The translations under genes were made by a program, and so were the position numbers. A stretch of DNA of 64,000 nt, taken from Eutypella sp. D-1. Lineage: Eukaryota > Ascomycota > Sordariomycetes > Xylariales > Diatrypaceae. Under the pieces are notes generated by a model. The model saw nothing but the letters and a program-made list of their open reading frames with translations, was not told where the DNA came from and searched no databases. Below, piece by piece: positions 1-10,791 of the stretch (the stretch's first letter is position 1; each line of letters begins with the position of its first letter). Location: positions 1-64,000 of the forward strand of contig JAJTTP010000014.1 of the NCBI GenBank assembly GCA_023313575.1, given 5' to 3'.

Positions 1-1655
1 AGTTTTTACAGGCCCCGGTCCTTTATTTAAAATAATCGGTAAAAAAAAGGGAAGAAAAAAGGAAAATAACGTTAAAGGTTAATATTTTTTAAATTATTTA
101 AATTTTATAACATACGGGTTAATCTGGATTTTTTTAAAAAAAATAATCCGGTTATCCTTTTTTATCGTTAAATATGGCTATCTAAGGGGTTATTAATTAT
201 TTCCCGTAAGCTAAGGTAAATAACCCGGTATGCCCGGGTAAGGCGGATAGGCCAGATAGCCGTAAGGGTATTTTGGCTGAAGGTATCCCGGGGGGTAAGG
301 GTATTAGTACGGATACCCTGGGTTGGTATTTCCGGGAAAGGGTTATGCAGGCTGTGGGGGAGGGGGTTATATAAACTGAGTGAAAAGGGGAGGGGGAGGG
401 GGTTATTATATGGTCGGAGTAGGTTGGGGTTGGGTCCGTTTTAAGGGAAAGGGGTTATTAGGCACCGAAGGGACGTTAGGCATTATTGGAATATTTAACA
501 TTTTACGGGGTTTTAAGCGTTCCGGGTTAAGATTTAGGTCGGTACGCGGTTAATCCGGGGTGAAGATATGTTAGGAAAAAGATTAATTAAAGGCATATTT
601 TAAAAATTAACATAAAGGATTAAGTAATAAAATAAATAAGGTTATTATTTTATATAATATAATTTACGCCGCCGGAATTTTTAATTAATATTAAAACTTA
701 ACGGACGGTTTTATAAATAAACTGGTTTGTATTTTATATTATAAATTAAAATTGTTTATATTAACGTATAAAATTATTTATTTATAATTATTTTAAATTT
801 AATAAATTTTTATTCCGGAAATTATTATTAAGTAATAAAATTAATTAATTTAATTATAAAGTTTATATTATTATTTTTAACGTATCTGTTTTTTTATATT
901 AATATTAACTTTAAAACAAACCGAAATTATTTAAATATAATTTTAAAATTTATTTTTATAAAGTTTTAAAAATAATTTTAATATTTATTAAATGTTTTTT
1001 TTATAATCCGGTTAATATCGGGGCGGTTATTAGTTATTTTAAAATTATTAAAAGTAAATAATATTTATATAACCTTTTATTTAAAAATGGTTTATTAAAA
1101 GTTAATTTCCGTCCATTTTATAACCGCGGGGTTAAACGTTTAAATTAATAATTCCGTACGTTTTAAAATAAGATTAAAAAACCGAACGAAAATATTTATA
1201 TTTTTCCGTTAAACGGCTTTTTTTATCTGTAACCGTATTTATTAATTTTTTCCTCCGTAAAGTTATTTTTTAATAAATTTAAATAAGGGTTTTATTTATT
1301 ATTAATTATCCGATATAATAAGTAATAAGTTTAATAATAATAAAAAAGGTAAAAAAAGGGTGTTATATAGTAATATAAATTAAAAAAGGTTATTACTTAT
1401 TATAAAAACGGGTAAAAAATAGGTTAAGGATTTATTTAAAGTATTAACGCGATAAAATCTTTAAGTTATTACGATAATAACTTTTTTAACTTTATTAATT
1501 TATATTGTTATATTTATTTAATAATATTAATTAATATTAATAAATACGTACGTAAAAGAAAAAAATAATAATAAAAAAGGTGGTAAAACTGGTGTTATAT
1601 TTTAGTTTAAGGTTTATCTATTTATTTAAAAGGGATACGGGCGAAGCCCGTATCC
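1..1655 (-). mobile_element. RIP-degraded retroelement, probably LTR/Copia-type
   Basis: The block is extremely AT-rich and almost devoid of CpA and TpG dinucleotides, while CpG and GpG persist. That is the signature of repeat-induced point mutation acting at CpA. Read on the minus strand from about 490 down to 235, one frame still spells a Pro/Gln/Tyr-rich polypeptide (for example PNNPFPLKRTQPQPTPT, PFPGNTNPGYPY, KYPYGYLAYPPYPGIPG). It is broken only by TAA/TAG codons that lie where CAA/CAG Gln codons would be expected. A TATATAA box followed by a perfect GC-rich hairpin (1633-1655) sits at the right border, as in fungal LTRs, so transcription would run leftwards off the window. The Pro/Gln-rich part resembles a Gag tail, but the family is inferred, not proven. 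Unmutated DNA resumes at about 1690. Confidence 0.75.
1633..1655 (-). repeat. perfect hairpin at border of RIP block
   Basis: Ten-base arms GGATACGGGC and GCCCGTATCC are separated by GAA. On the minus strand the sequence TATATAA lies directly 5' of the hairpin. This matches the layout of the LTR-like hairpin at 15898-15914, suggesting an LTR promoter/leader. Confidence 0.6.
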
Positions 1656-1689
1656 TTATATAAACGGGAGATAGGTATATAGGTACTTC

Positions 1690-2810
1690 CTACTGGTATG
1701 TGGGTCCATACCAGTGACCAATAATAACCAACAAAGACCGGTGGAGCTGACAGCTGTGGTGTGTCTGGCTAGTGTGCCTTTACTCCCTACCCATCGTCAG
1801 CCGGTCGTGATTGGCGATCCAGAGCGAATGCCGCAAGCAATGTTCGCAAACTATTGCGATGTTTCCTCTCGTAGATACTTGGATACCGAACCTGAAATAT
1901 AGGCGTCCCACTTCTTGTCTTTTCGTGTAGAGCTTGTGTATGTTACTTGATGTAAGCCCTAGCTAGTGCAACGCAGCTGGCGTAGGATAGCATTTGATGG
2001 TATCACTTACACAACCACTCAATCTAACATGCCCAAGAAGTGTCGGAGGTGTCGAATGTGTATTGTGAAGCGTTGTATGAATATATAAGAGGTATAGTGG
2101 GTTAGTGTGAGGTAACAGAAAATGCCTAGATATGCAAAATCAGTGCCAACATTCATTATGAGGTAGCGATACGAGGAGCAAAGGATGTTGTATTTTCAAC
2201 GAATTAGGTAGGTGGGAGTGGATTTCCGTAGGGAATCTACTTGTGTAATAGTGTCATTAAGGGGTAACTAGAGCTAACTACCTGCCTAGGGGCATACCTA
2301 GGTACTTCGTACGTAGCGGGTATGTAGTTAGTAGATGACGCTAATTATGGCTCAGGTTGGTGCCATACATAGGCGGATCCCAGCCTGCTTCCTCACCTTT
2401 AGTACCTACCTAGGTACTGTAAGATGTGGGGGTCATAACAAGTACCTACCTAACGATGCTCAGAGGACAAGGCTTCCGCTACAGCGGTAGCATAGTAAGT
2501 GAACATTGTCAACACTGCTTAACAACCCAAGCCTAACTTCAACTGACTTGGTAGTTCGGTTGGATTGGATTGATTTAGTCACATATCTCGCTAGTTTGAT
2601 TTGTATCTGGTGAATTGACTTGGGAAGCTAATAAACCGCTGATCTCATCCTGTGGGCCACTGAAGACTGGAGTTTTACAGCATAGGACATTCCTTAGGGG
2701 TACAATTTACTTACGCCTGTCCTAGTTCTCCCCGGACTGAAAAAAGTATGCCAAGTCCGCATGGAGACTAAGACGCTGTTACTGGCGAGATCTTGAAGCC
2801 CCCGGGATCA
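1690..2810. other. intergenic stretch, no gene seen
   Basis: Normal-composition DNA follows the RIP block. It holds copies of the TACCTAGGTA-type motif (about 2294-2305 and 2403-2418). A 62-codon open frame at 1714-1902 has no recognisable domain. Confidence 0.6.
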
Positions 2811-3775
2811 TACCGAGACGCCGCCTCTCGGATTCTGCGAACGTTGTCCGGCCCGTAGCTCCTTGGCCAGCTGGTTATGCAGCTTCGCAGCCTTGGCGAT
2901 AACGGAAGCATCGTTCTTAAGCGTCATGGTAAACCAGACGATGCTAGGCAAGTATCAGCTGCTGGTTGAACTAAGTTTGTTGCAAGGTATCCCGCCTACT
3001 GGTAGTTAGTTGGGAGCGAGGAGTATGACAATTTCTTGCAGGGTTGTGATTTCGTCCAGAGCAGGTATTTTCTGCAATGCTGCGGGGTTCTCAACGGCCG
3101 CCCTGTTGTTGCACAGGGTAATGGCCACGCCACCACCGAACCTGGGCTTGTGACCCACGACAAACTGCATGTTGCTGTCCGGGTCGGCAGTGGGGTTGGC
3201 CGTAAATTCAGGTACGGCATCAGCGCCAGTGACGGTCACATCCAAGGGTCGCAGAGCCAACCCCAAATGGGACCGCTCGGTAAGATGCGCATGGTGAACC
3301 ATGTGGCAATGCCGAAGTTATTACTACCGCTCTTGATCGAAAGAGATCTGCCAGGAGTCAATAGCTGACTACAGAATACAAGGTAACGCGAAATAAACTA
3401 CCAGCATGCTTTTTACGCGTCGGCAGTAATGATACGTCCGTCGGCGAGCACCACGTCGTAGGCCAGTACATTATCACAGGCGAAGCCCCAACGGGATGTG
3501 TAAAATGTGTTTCCCCCACTCGCCTAGCAGAACCCCCCCCCCCCCCCCCCCCGACCCCCCCACCTCGGCCTCGCGGCCTCCAGCGACCACGCGTCCGTGC
3601 TTTTCGAGCTCGGTGTAGACATCCTTCCACTTCGCACCAGGCTCTAAAACGCCGCGTCGGACCCCCTGGTCATACACGGTGGAGTTAAGGAGGCCCAGAT
3701 CGATCGTTACGCCGTCGGCGATGTTGCTGCCAGCCCAGTTGATTTACCCGCCGGCGCGCACGCTGAATGGTCTGC
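2811..3775 (-). pseudogene. FAD-linked (BBE/PCMH-type) oxidoreductase pseudogene
   Basis: Minus-strand translation in several frames recovers, in order, the landmarks of the FAD-linked oxidase family: RPFSVRAGG then a stop then INWAGSNIADGVTIDLGLLN (about 3770-3700), GVLEPGAKWKDVYTELEKHG and VVAGGREAEVG (about 3655-3560), NVLAYDVVLADGRIITADA (about 3480-3420), GSNNFGIATWFTMRILPSG (about 3337-3280), PRFGGGVAITLCNN and VENPAALQKIPALDEI (about 3145-3040), and MTLKNDASVIAKAAKLHNQL (about 2925-2865). The reading frame is broken by a TAA where the family usually has the His of the GGH motif, by a 20-C run (3533-3552) in the GGG loop, and by further shifts and stops. Family members oxidise alcohols or amines in secondary metabolism. 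The broken frame means no full-length enzyme is made. The C-run could be partly a sequencing error, but the other stops would remain. Confidence 0.85.
3533..3552. repeat. poly(C) tract, 20 nt
   Basis: Uninterrupted C20 inside the FAD-oxidoreductase pseudogene, falling in the Gly-rich VGVGGLLLGGG-like segment and shifting its frame. Confidence 0.9.
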
Positions 3776-4091
3776 ATCTTTGATTGAATAGCCCCCCGTT
3801 CCAACTGAATTGGCACATGTGTCGAGCGAATGGAGCACCTTTTCCTCAATGAAATGTGGGAGATGGAACCTTGAAGAATAGTGAAAGTGGGGAGTATGAA
3901 AGGGAGAGGTATCAAGGGGATGCTCTTCTCTTCAAGTATACTACGCCTCAGTAGCCTGCCGAGGGGAAGGCAGGGCAGTGTACGTATTTCGGTGTTGGGC
4001 CCCGGGTGACATCAAACAAGTCATCCTTACCTTGCTATTAGCTGGTTGAAAATCACGCCCCATCCGTAGCCTTTCCACGTATTATTGAGGG

Positions 4092-5345
4092 CTAGGAGCG
4101 CACGGATGCCTTGGGCACATTATTATAGGCTAACGGGGGCCGGAGGAGGGGGGGAGGCGGTTGAGGTTGAATATTCCGCCTAACCATCGGTGAGTCGATC
4201 GCGGCAGAGGGAGAATTGAAGACCTGCTCGACGTCTACTTCAGGGAGCTCCTGGGCTCGGACTCTCGGCCGAGGCCAGGAGATCGAGTTGGCGGTGGTGG
4301 CCCTGGTGGGGAGACCGAGGCTCTTGGATATATATACGGCCATAGATCTAAACACGCCAGCCCCTGATGATTTTCTCGAAAACACCCTATAGAGGGACGG
4401 TGCGCAGCATGTAATAACACTAAGCAGTGCGCCTACGATAGACAAAAGCCCAAGATATCCCTGGTCATATGTCAAGTCGGTTGTGTTCACTCTCCTAAGT
4501 GAGGAAAGACGTAGACCTGTAATGATGGTAACCCTTTACGGTCATACATTGAAGAATTAATCAGCATACTTCATGATGACAACAGGCACCAGAAATCGCC
4601 TCAAGACACTTACAGTCCGCCTATCGAAAACACAATCATCGGGCCTGCTTTTCTCCTCATAGGCATGTTAAGCCTCCGGACCAACCACACAGGCATAAGC
4701 ATAATCCATAAGTCGAGGAGGAGACCACTAATCTCCAAGCCGACATAGGCTGAGACTTGGTTCCCGCAATTGCCTCCGACTTGATTATCCCAGGCCGCCC
4801 GCATCGGTCGGCAGATCAGAACCGCGGTCAGAAGGGCCGCCAGCCCATGGAGGAGAGAGATCACGATGGAGGCAGTTGTTAGGGCATGTGTGTAGCCACT
4901 CGTATTAGTGCCGAAAATCTGGTGAAGCAGTAACGCTGCGGCGCCCCTGAAAAAGGTGTTGACAAGCGCCCACAGCACCTCGTTAGCGAGAAGAGACTGG
5001 AGACGGTTGTTAGCTTTAGGCGGAAAAAGAAGTCCTAGTAAACTCTCTGTTTTCGGGTTTGGATACCCCTACTTTTGCCGTTACCTCGAACTTCCCCTGT
5101 TCTACGCGCGACGCGTGCTGTCCCTGGCCCTCGTCGACGACGGCCCAGATCGTCTGGCCCACCAAAATAATAGTCAGGGCAAATGCCGTAAGAGTTATAT
5201 AATCCAGAAATTTATAACCCTTCGGGTTCCTTCTGCTTTCTACAATGTATATCGTAATGCAAACCACCGCGAAGGTGCTGAAAACTGTCGCGCAGATTAT
5301 TGTGTTGACAGCAACGTCAGATTCGGTCCAGTGTGCAGGGAGCAT
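4092..5345 (-). CDS. PTH11/rhodopsin-like integral membrane protein
   Basis: Three exons join in phase: 5345-5085, 4996-4614 and 4494-4092 (1047 nt, 348 aa). Intron 1 (GTAACG...CTCCAG) links KFE to SLLANEVLWALVNTFFRG. Intron 2 uses CTTAG as acceptor and is less certain, because a few residues of the usual fifth-to-sixth helix linker may be missing. The N-terminal HWTESDVAVNT, the LLANEVLWALVNTF segment, the paired Cys of CRPMRAAWD...GNCGN and the final CCAPSLYRVF are typical of the fungal rhodopsin domain found in PTH11-like receptors. Hydrophobic segments fit about seven membrane helices. The tail is Ser/Pro-rich and presumably cytoplasmic. Members are plasma-membrane proteins thought to sense surface or host cues; the ligand is unknown. 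It lies next to an oxidoreductase pseudogene and near a RIP block. Confidence 0.85.
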
Positions 5346-6940
5346 GGTGGAATATGAATCATATACGAAGCGTTTAGGCGTGAGACTTTGCTATGCGACA
5401 ACTTGTGAAAAGGATAGAGGAAGCTCGTATGCCTATTCCCATTGTATAGCTGTATATATTTGCGTAGGCATGTATGAAAGCATAGCCACTTTCTCAGTCC
5501 TACCGTGCGTCACCGTAAGATCAGCATCAGAGCGCAGGGGCTCAAGGCGTTGGAGGAGGGAATAAAACCCTACTGATTCAAACGGCGGCCGCCCGGGGCT
5601 GGCGCACCTCGACGAATGACCGATACTACGGTGGCTTATGAGAGAGGCATATTTGAGGGGCGGCAGTGCCATGCTGCCACTATGATTGGTTAAAGTGAGT
5701 GCGTGGAGGATCCAGGATGCCTTACAGAGCTTTAAGGGGGCCACCATCCCGCAATACCATACATCGACGCCTTAACTACGAAGCCTAGATAATGTGATGC
5801 AACCCTATCGCATTCGTGAAACTATCTAACTTTCCATCTACCTACCACCTATCGTATGATGCTGTAAGTTCGGCTATGTGCGACGACGACGATGACAACG
5901 GCGCCTGAAGACACCGAACTTATCAGCCCATTTATGGACGGCTTAAGAAGGACGCGTGTTGGGTTAGACATTCAATGGCTGTGCTCCTGTAATGTGTCCT
6001 TCCTGGGTGAATCGTATTTCTCTGTGTGATAGTGTGCGAGTGAGTGTGTGTGGTCAAGAGCAGAACAAGCAAACGAGACCCCACCTCATAACTAGTAAGA
6101 GAGTACAGTGACCAATGAACCCTCTACGAATTTCAGATCCTCATGTATCGGAATTGCTAGTTGGTAGCGGTCCGAGGGACATATGTATGAGCTTTGCAAT
6201 CCCGTCGAGCTAGTAAAAGGGGTAAAAGTGGGTACCCCGTATAATACCACTTTGAAATCACAGTAGACAGCAAATTGAGCAAACATAACAAAAAATGATT
6301 CGATCCAGTTAAACTACTACCTGATTCAAAGCAACTAAATTGAAGAATCTACAGTTTACATTAATTAACGGTTTTAAAACAGGGAAATTTCAGAACGCTC
6401 GAACAGGGAAGCGGTGTGTTCGGGAGGTCTACGGATGGGCCTTACAGAAACCTTTTTCTTTTCTTAAGAAAGCCAAAACACTAGCTGTCACGGACCATCG
6501 TGTGAGTATGTATTAAAGTTAGTCATATAGCTCGTATATCAGGAGTGCGGTTTGTTAGAGTACCCCGGGCGTCTTCACTTGTCGTCTGTTTTCTACCCCA
6601 GAGTAATTTCCTGTGATGGTAACGCGGGTCAGACTTGCTGAATCATACGGAGTTGATAAGACGTGTCCATCAAACATGATCATACAGCACATACACTCTG
6701 TGCTATAGAATATATTTTAAATACGTTTGCTCTTGTCCCCGAAACGCAATTTTCCTTTCCATTTCCCTCCAGAAATCCGTAGTACAATATAACTATAACA
6801 AAGCGCTTCCATTACACAAGATACACAAGATACGTTACGAAGCAAACATCAGACTGACTCATCCAAATTCGCGTTCCGACTCACCCAGTACAACGTAGAA
6901 CCTATACAACTCAGCACCGGCAAAAAGGAAAGGAGAAACA
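5346..6940. other. intergenic stretch, no gene seen
   Basis: Contains short open frames on both strands (for example 5433-5747 and 6092-6286) without domains, good start contexts or codon bias. It includes the upstream region of the PTH11-like gene. Confidence 0.6.
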
Positions 6941-7171
6941 ATGTCGGACAAGGAAGGGCCCGTGCGCCAGGAGCAGCAGCAGAAAGAACAGCATGTTAAT
7001 ACTACGAAAAATAGCATGACCGCGGATGACATTATAGAGTTTAGCAGGCGGAAAACTGACGAGACGCTATGCCACATCCTGGATTACGGCGGCGTGGAGA
7101 AGTTTAAGGAGGCAACGATCAATTTGATGAAAGCGGACGAGGAGAGACTTATGAATGATACTAAGAAGTAG
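6941..7171 (+). CDS. small hydrophilic hypothetical protein (76 aa)
   Basis: Single exon with a good fungal start context (GAAACAATGTCG). The product is charged, with a Gln-rich N-terminus (QEQQQKEQ) followed by a likely helical part (DDIIEFSRRKTDETLCHIL, FKEATINLMKADEERL). It has no signal peptide, membrane segment or recognised domain. Amino-acid composition and start context favour a real gene, but a chance frame cannot be excluded. Confidence 0.4.
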   Translation: MSDKEGPVRQEQQQKEQHVNTTKNSMTADDIIEFSRRKTDETLCHILDYGGVEKFKEATINLMKADEERLMNDTKK

Positions 7172-8035
7172 CTGAAATGAGAAAAAGATAAAAGGAAAGA
7201 ATTTAGTTCGGGAGGCTCTGCACGAGTGGTTTTATGGTGTTAGTCCTATACATCGACACTGTTCAGCTTAGCATCTCTCTGAACACCGTTAAAGAAAGTG
7301 TTATTAGGGGTTAGAAGGTTAGAAATGCCCTGGAAATAGAACGTCTTCCCCCCTCTGACTTAGAAAGGCATTGTACAAAAAGTCTGTTCAAACAATCTGA
7401 TTAGAAGTGAATGTATGAATATTCTATCCAAGCCCCAAACCTATAAGTAAATCCGTAGCTAATCGTGTATGCGGGCGGAAGCAAAAGGTCCAAGACAACT
7501 GTCGCGATGTCCCCGAAACTACCCGGCTGAGCCTCAAAGTCGCTACATCACGAGGTCCAACACTAATACTTCCAGTAAACCCCCTCAGACAGACCGTCAA
7601 CCGAGTCCTTATGTACATCAGTCGTACGGGTGAGTCATACGATTGGTTGGACTGAGGACGTGGTTTGATACTACCATCGCCTCCTTTGTCCGAGGCTAGG
7701 CGGGGGACAGCGTATATCGTCTGTTTGCTCGTTGACCTGGCCGTTCCACTCGAGGGAGTAGAGAGGCTGAAGCACATGCAGTATCTCATGTGAAGGAATT
7801 GGTATTAAATATCCCCTCTTATGCTTAGCGGACTTCCCATACCATACCATCTCTCCTCCCTCCACGCCTCCCTTGTCTCATCAGAGAAGCCTCCACAAGA
7901 AAAGGCTGGCCTTCATCATAACAGAAAACCCCCCCTCTCTCCCAAAACCAACCAACCAACCAAACCACATTTTCCATCTTCTAAGACCAACACCTAACCT
8001 CAAAGCCAAATCCACCATACCAAACCAAGCAAACG
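7172..8035. other. intergenic stretch with pyrimidine/ACC-rich leader
   Basis: No gene recognised. The last 110 nt are C-rich, with CCAACCAACCAACCAAACC-like repeats that resemble a fungal 5' leader for the ORF at 8036. Confidence 0.5.
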
Positions 8036-8221
8036 ATGTCAACCAAACCAAGCAACACCGGCGGAGGCGGCGAGAAGCGCAAAGAACATCCATCGCCAGC
8101 GCCCGTGGCCCCCAAGCCCGCGGACCCGAAGAAAGCGAAGACGGACAACCCTGCACCACCGGCTCCTGCGGGGGGTTCGTCGGCGCCGTGGCCCCCTAGA
8201 CCGCCCCTTAAGCGGCGCTAG
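8036..8221 (+). CDS. small Pro/Lys-rich hypothetical protein (61 aa)
   Basis: Starts at ATG in AAACGATGTC, downstream of a C-rich leader typical of expressed fungal genes. The product is low complexity: a Gly run, KRKEH, repeated AP/KP units, KKAKTD (a possible nuclear localisation cluster) and a Pro-rich C-terminus ending KRR. No domain is recognised. It may be a short real protein or the first exon of a longer gene, but no clear downstream exon was seen. Confidence 0.4.
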   Translation: MSTKPSNTGGGGEKRKEHPSPAPVAPKPADPKKAKTDNPAPPAPAGGSSAPWPPRPPLKRR

Positions 8222-9350
8222 CAAGTTTTCCCGTTCGCTGACGAACGCTGGGAGCCCGCGGCTGGACCGTGGACTGGGCATGGATTTTTAGGTATGAGAA
8301 TAAGCCATGGGGCAATGGGAAAGATGATGTAAACGTGACGATGATGGTATAAGCCATGAAGAGGGAGAGGGAGTAGCCAAGCAGAAGTGATAAAGAGTTG
8401 AAGCCTTGTCTTTTGGTGTGTTCTGTGCAAGTACTTGCGGAGAGATGGCGTTAAGGGGTATTAAGCCAGGGGGGGTTCAAGAATGATACTCACATAAGAG
8501 AATGACAATCAATGTGTTTTTCCTCAATTCCTCTCCACCACTCTTAGTAGCTCGCTACCCTCGCTGCTCCTTCCCCGCCTACAGATGTAGCCAGCAAGCC
8601 ATCAATCAACACCGATATACCCCTCCAACTCGACGGAAAATAAGTGTCCAAGAACCGGAACTTTCCCGCCTCCTCCTATGCTGGGGCGACTAATTAGTAA
8701 AGAATGCGTGACCCGTGTGTAGTGAGCGGGCCGCGCTGTCATCTAATGCTCGATAGGGGGTTAATACATACGTCCAAGGCTACGTTACGGTAGGGGGCCC
8801 ATCCCCATGGTTTCCTTTCACGCTTCCGAGCCTTAGGAAGTCATGATACGATACCGTTGCCGCGGTAGCCAGGCGAGTGCTCGACTCGGTCCCTCGGGTG
8901 TATAGAGCAATATCAAGTACATACCCAAGTTTCTCCACCCTCTTGCTGCATCCACAGAGCAAGATCACGATAAGAATGGGGCTATAGTGCCTCGCGAACT
9001 TGCGTCACAAGCACAGCTGTGGTCTATTTTGGTAAGAGAAAAAAAAGGGGAAAGAAACGCTAGAAGGTTAACATTGATTTTGTACAGTATCTTGGAATCA
9101 TCATGAGAAAAGGCGTAGAAATACAAAACGCTGTTGCTTGCGCCTCAAGTTGCTTGTTCTTGAGTGTTTGGTATCGTTCACCCCCCCAACCAGTTCGTAT
9201 AAAACCTTTACCAAACCCGATTCTCATCTACCCAGAAGAAAAGAAAAAGAGAAAGAAGAAAAAGCCCCGCACAAATAAACACCTGGAACAGAGAAAGGGA
9301 GCTTTATCGTAAAACAGCGATCATGTTCGTCACATATCGTCGTCAGTCCA
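8222..9350. other. intergenic stretch, no gene seen
   Basis: Only short domain-free frames occur (for example 8780-8968 on minus). The right end is the 3' flank of the GT8 gene. Confidence 0.55.
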
Positions 9351-10791
9351 TCAGCGTTTCATCTTTTTAGTGTTGCAGACGTTCTGTTGGCGGAGTTGTG
9401 TTAGTTAGACCGTTAATTACGTCAAAAGGTCGAGGTCCCACATTGTCAAGGCAGGGGACCGAAAGGGAGGGGGAAGCTACTCACTTTCCGCCTCTCGGCG
9501 AAATCTTCGTAAAAGCCATTCCACAGGGTGCGGGCGGTGCAGTCCTCCTTGCCATCCTCCGTAGTGATGCAGGCGGGCTGGTTCTTCTCGCGATAGGAGG
9601 CGGTGGACAGCCAGGGCTTGGGCACGGGCCAGTCGGAGAAGTGGAGGAACTTGGCCTCGTTGAAGACGGCGACGGGGTCCCAAGGCTCGCGATCGGTGCC
9701 GAGGTACTTCTCGTGGCTGTCGCCGCGGAACTCGCCGGTGAGCAGGTCGTAGGGCCGGTGTGGCAGGATCATCGCCTGGTCCAGGTATAGCTGGTTTACG
9801 ATCTCCATGTCGTAGTCGCCCCGGCTCGATGACTCCATGGTCTTCATCACCCGATCGAATTCCACCGCTGACGGTTGCAGTAGCATGAGCTGTGACGACA
9901 GGATCTTGTTGTCGGGGAAAAGCCAGTATGCGCGTGGCATGGCGACGGGGCAAGGCGGCAGAAGGAACAGCTCGTCCATGGTCTGTAGTATGGTGGAATC
10001 GGAGTCGACGTTGAGCACGCGCTTGTACTGGGTCTGGTTAAAGGCGAGGAGCTTCGTGAATGACTCGGCCCACGTAGCTGCATGACGGCGCATACCGGTT
10101 AGTGAGTAAATAATGAACCGTAAACCGTGAACCGTGAACCGTGCACATTAAGTAATATGAGGGAGTGGGGGTGGGGATGCTTACCATCACCACCGTCCCT
10201 GCGCTGTACAGAGATGGGGACCAGCTTGACGTTATATCGATCTCGTGCCTTGACCAACAGTTTCGCCTCGTTCGTGTTGGGGCTTTTCTCGGCGGGATCC
10301 ATCATTTCTTCGGGGTACATCATGACGCGATCGGCCTTGCTCTTGAGTCTCCACAAGGTCTCGAATATCATGACGGAGTTGCAGAGATATGCTTCGTTGG
10401 TCACATATTGGGTGTAAGCGAATTGCGACCAGTCGACATTCCCATTCTCGGTAGACTCGGAGGATTCTGGATTGGGACAGTAGGCGTTCGTGGGGACTGC
10501 GGAGGTAGTGCCGTCGGCGGTGGTGATGGCGGTTGCCTGCCTCCAATCGAGGGTGGGTATGCGGTCATAGTGGTGAAAGGCGAGGAAGAACAAAAAGCCA
10601 ACGAAGACGGCAGAAGCTATATACCGAATGCGCTTGGACATGAGAATCTGACCTATGGTCGGGCGCAAGGGATCAGGCGTAGTGCTGGTGGGTGAGGTCG
10701 TAGAGGTGCCCATCTCGGTGTTTTGTACGGGTGCGTATGCGGTTTGAGGTGCCCAAAATGAAGACCAAGAGCTGCCTAAGAGAGGGGCCAT
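9351..10791 (-). CDS. GNT1: GT8 family glycosyltransferase, GNT1-like, Golgi type II membrane protein
   Basis: Three exons: 10791-10185, 10077-9485 and a 33-nt terminal exon 9383-9351 (1233 nt, 410 aa). The joins are in phase: RRDGGD|ATWAESFTKLLAFNQ and ERRK|NVCNTKKMKR-stop. A cytoplasmic tail of about 56 residues is followed by one membrane anchor (about 57-73, AVFVGFLFFLAF), the type II layout of Golgi transferases. The catalytic domain shows the metal/nucleotide-sugar DxD motif in LNVDSDSTILQ (D227, D229), then LFLLPPCPVAMPRAYW and LHFSDWPVPKPW. Fungal relatives are annotated as glucose N-acetyltransferase 1 or glycogenin-like GT8 enzymes that add a sugar to N-glycans. The donor and acceptor used here are inferred from family only. 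Length is close to that of relatives, and the gene looks intact. Confidence 0.88.
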
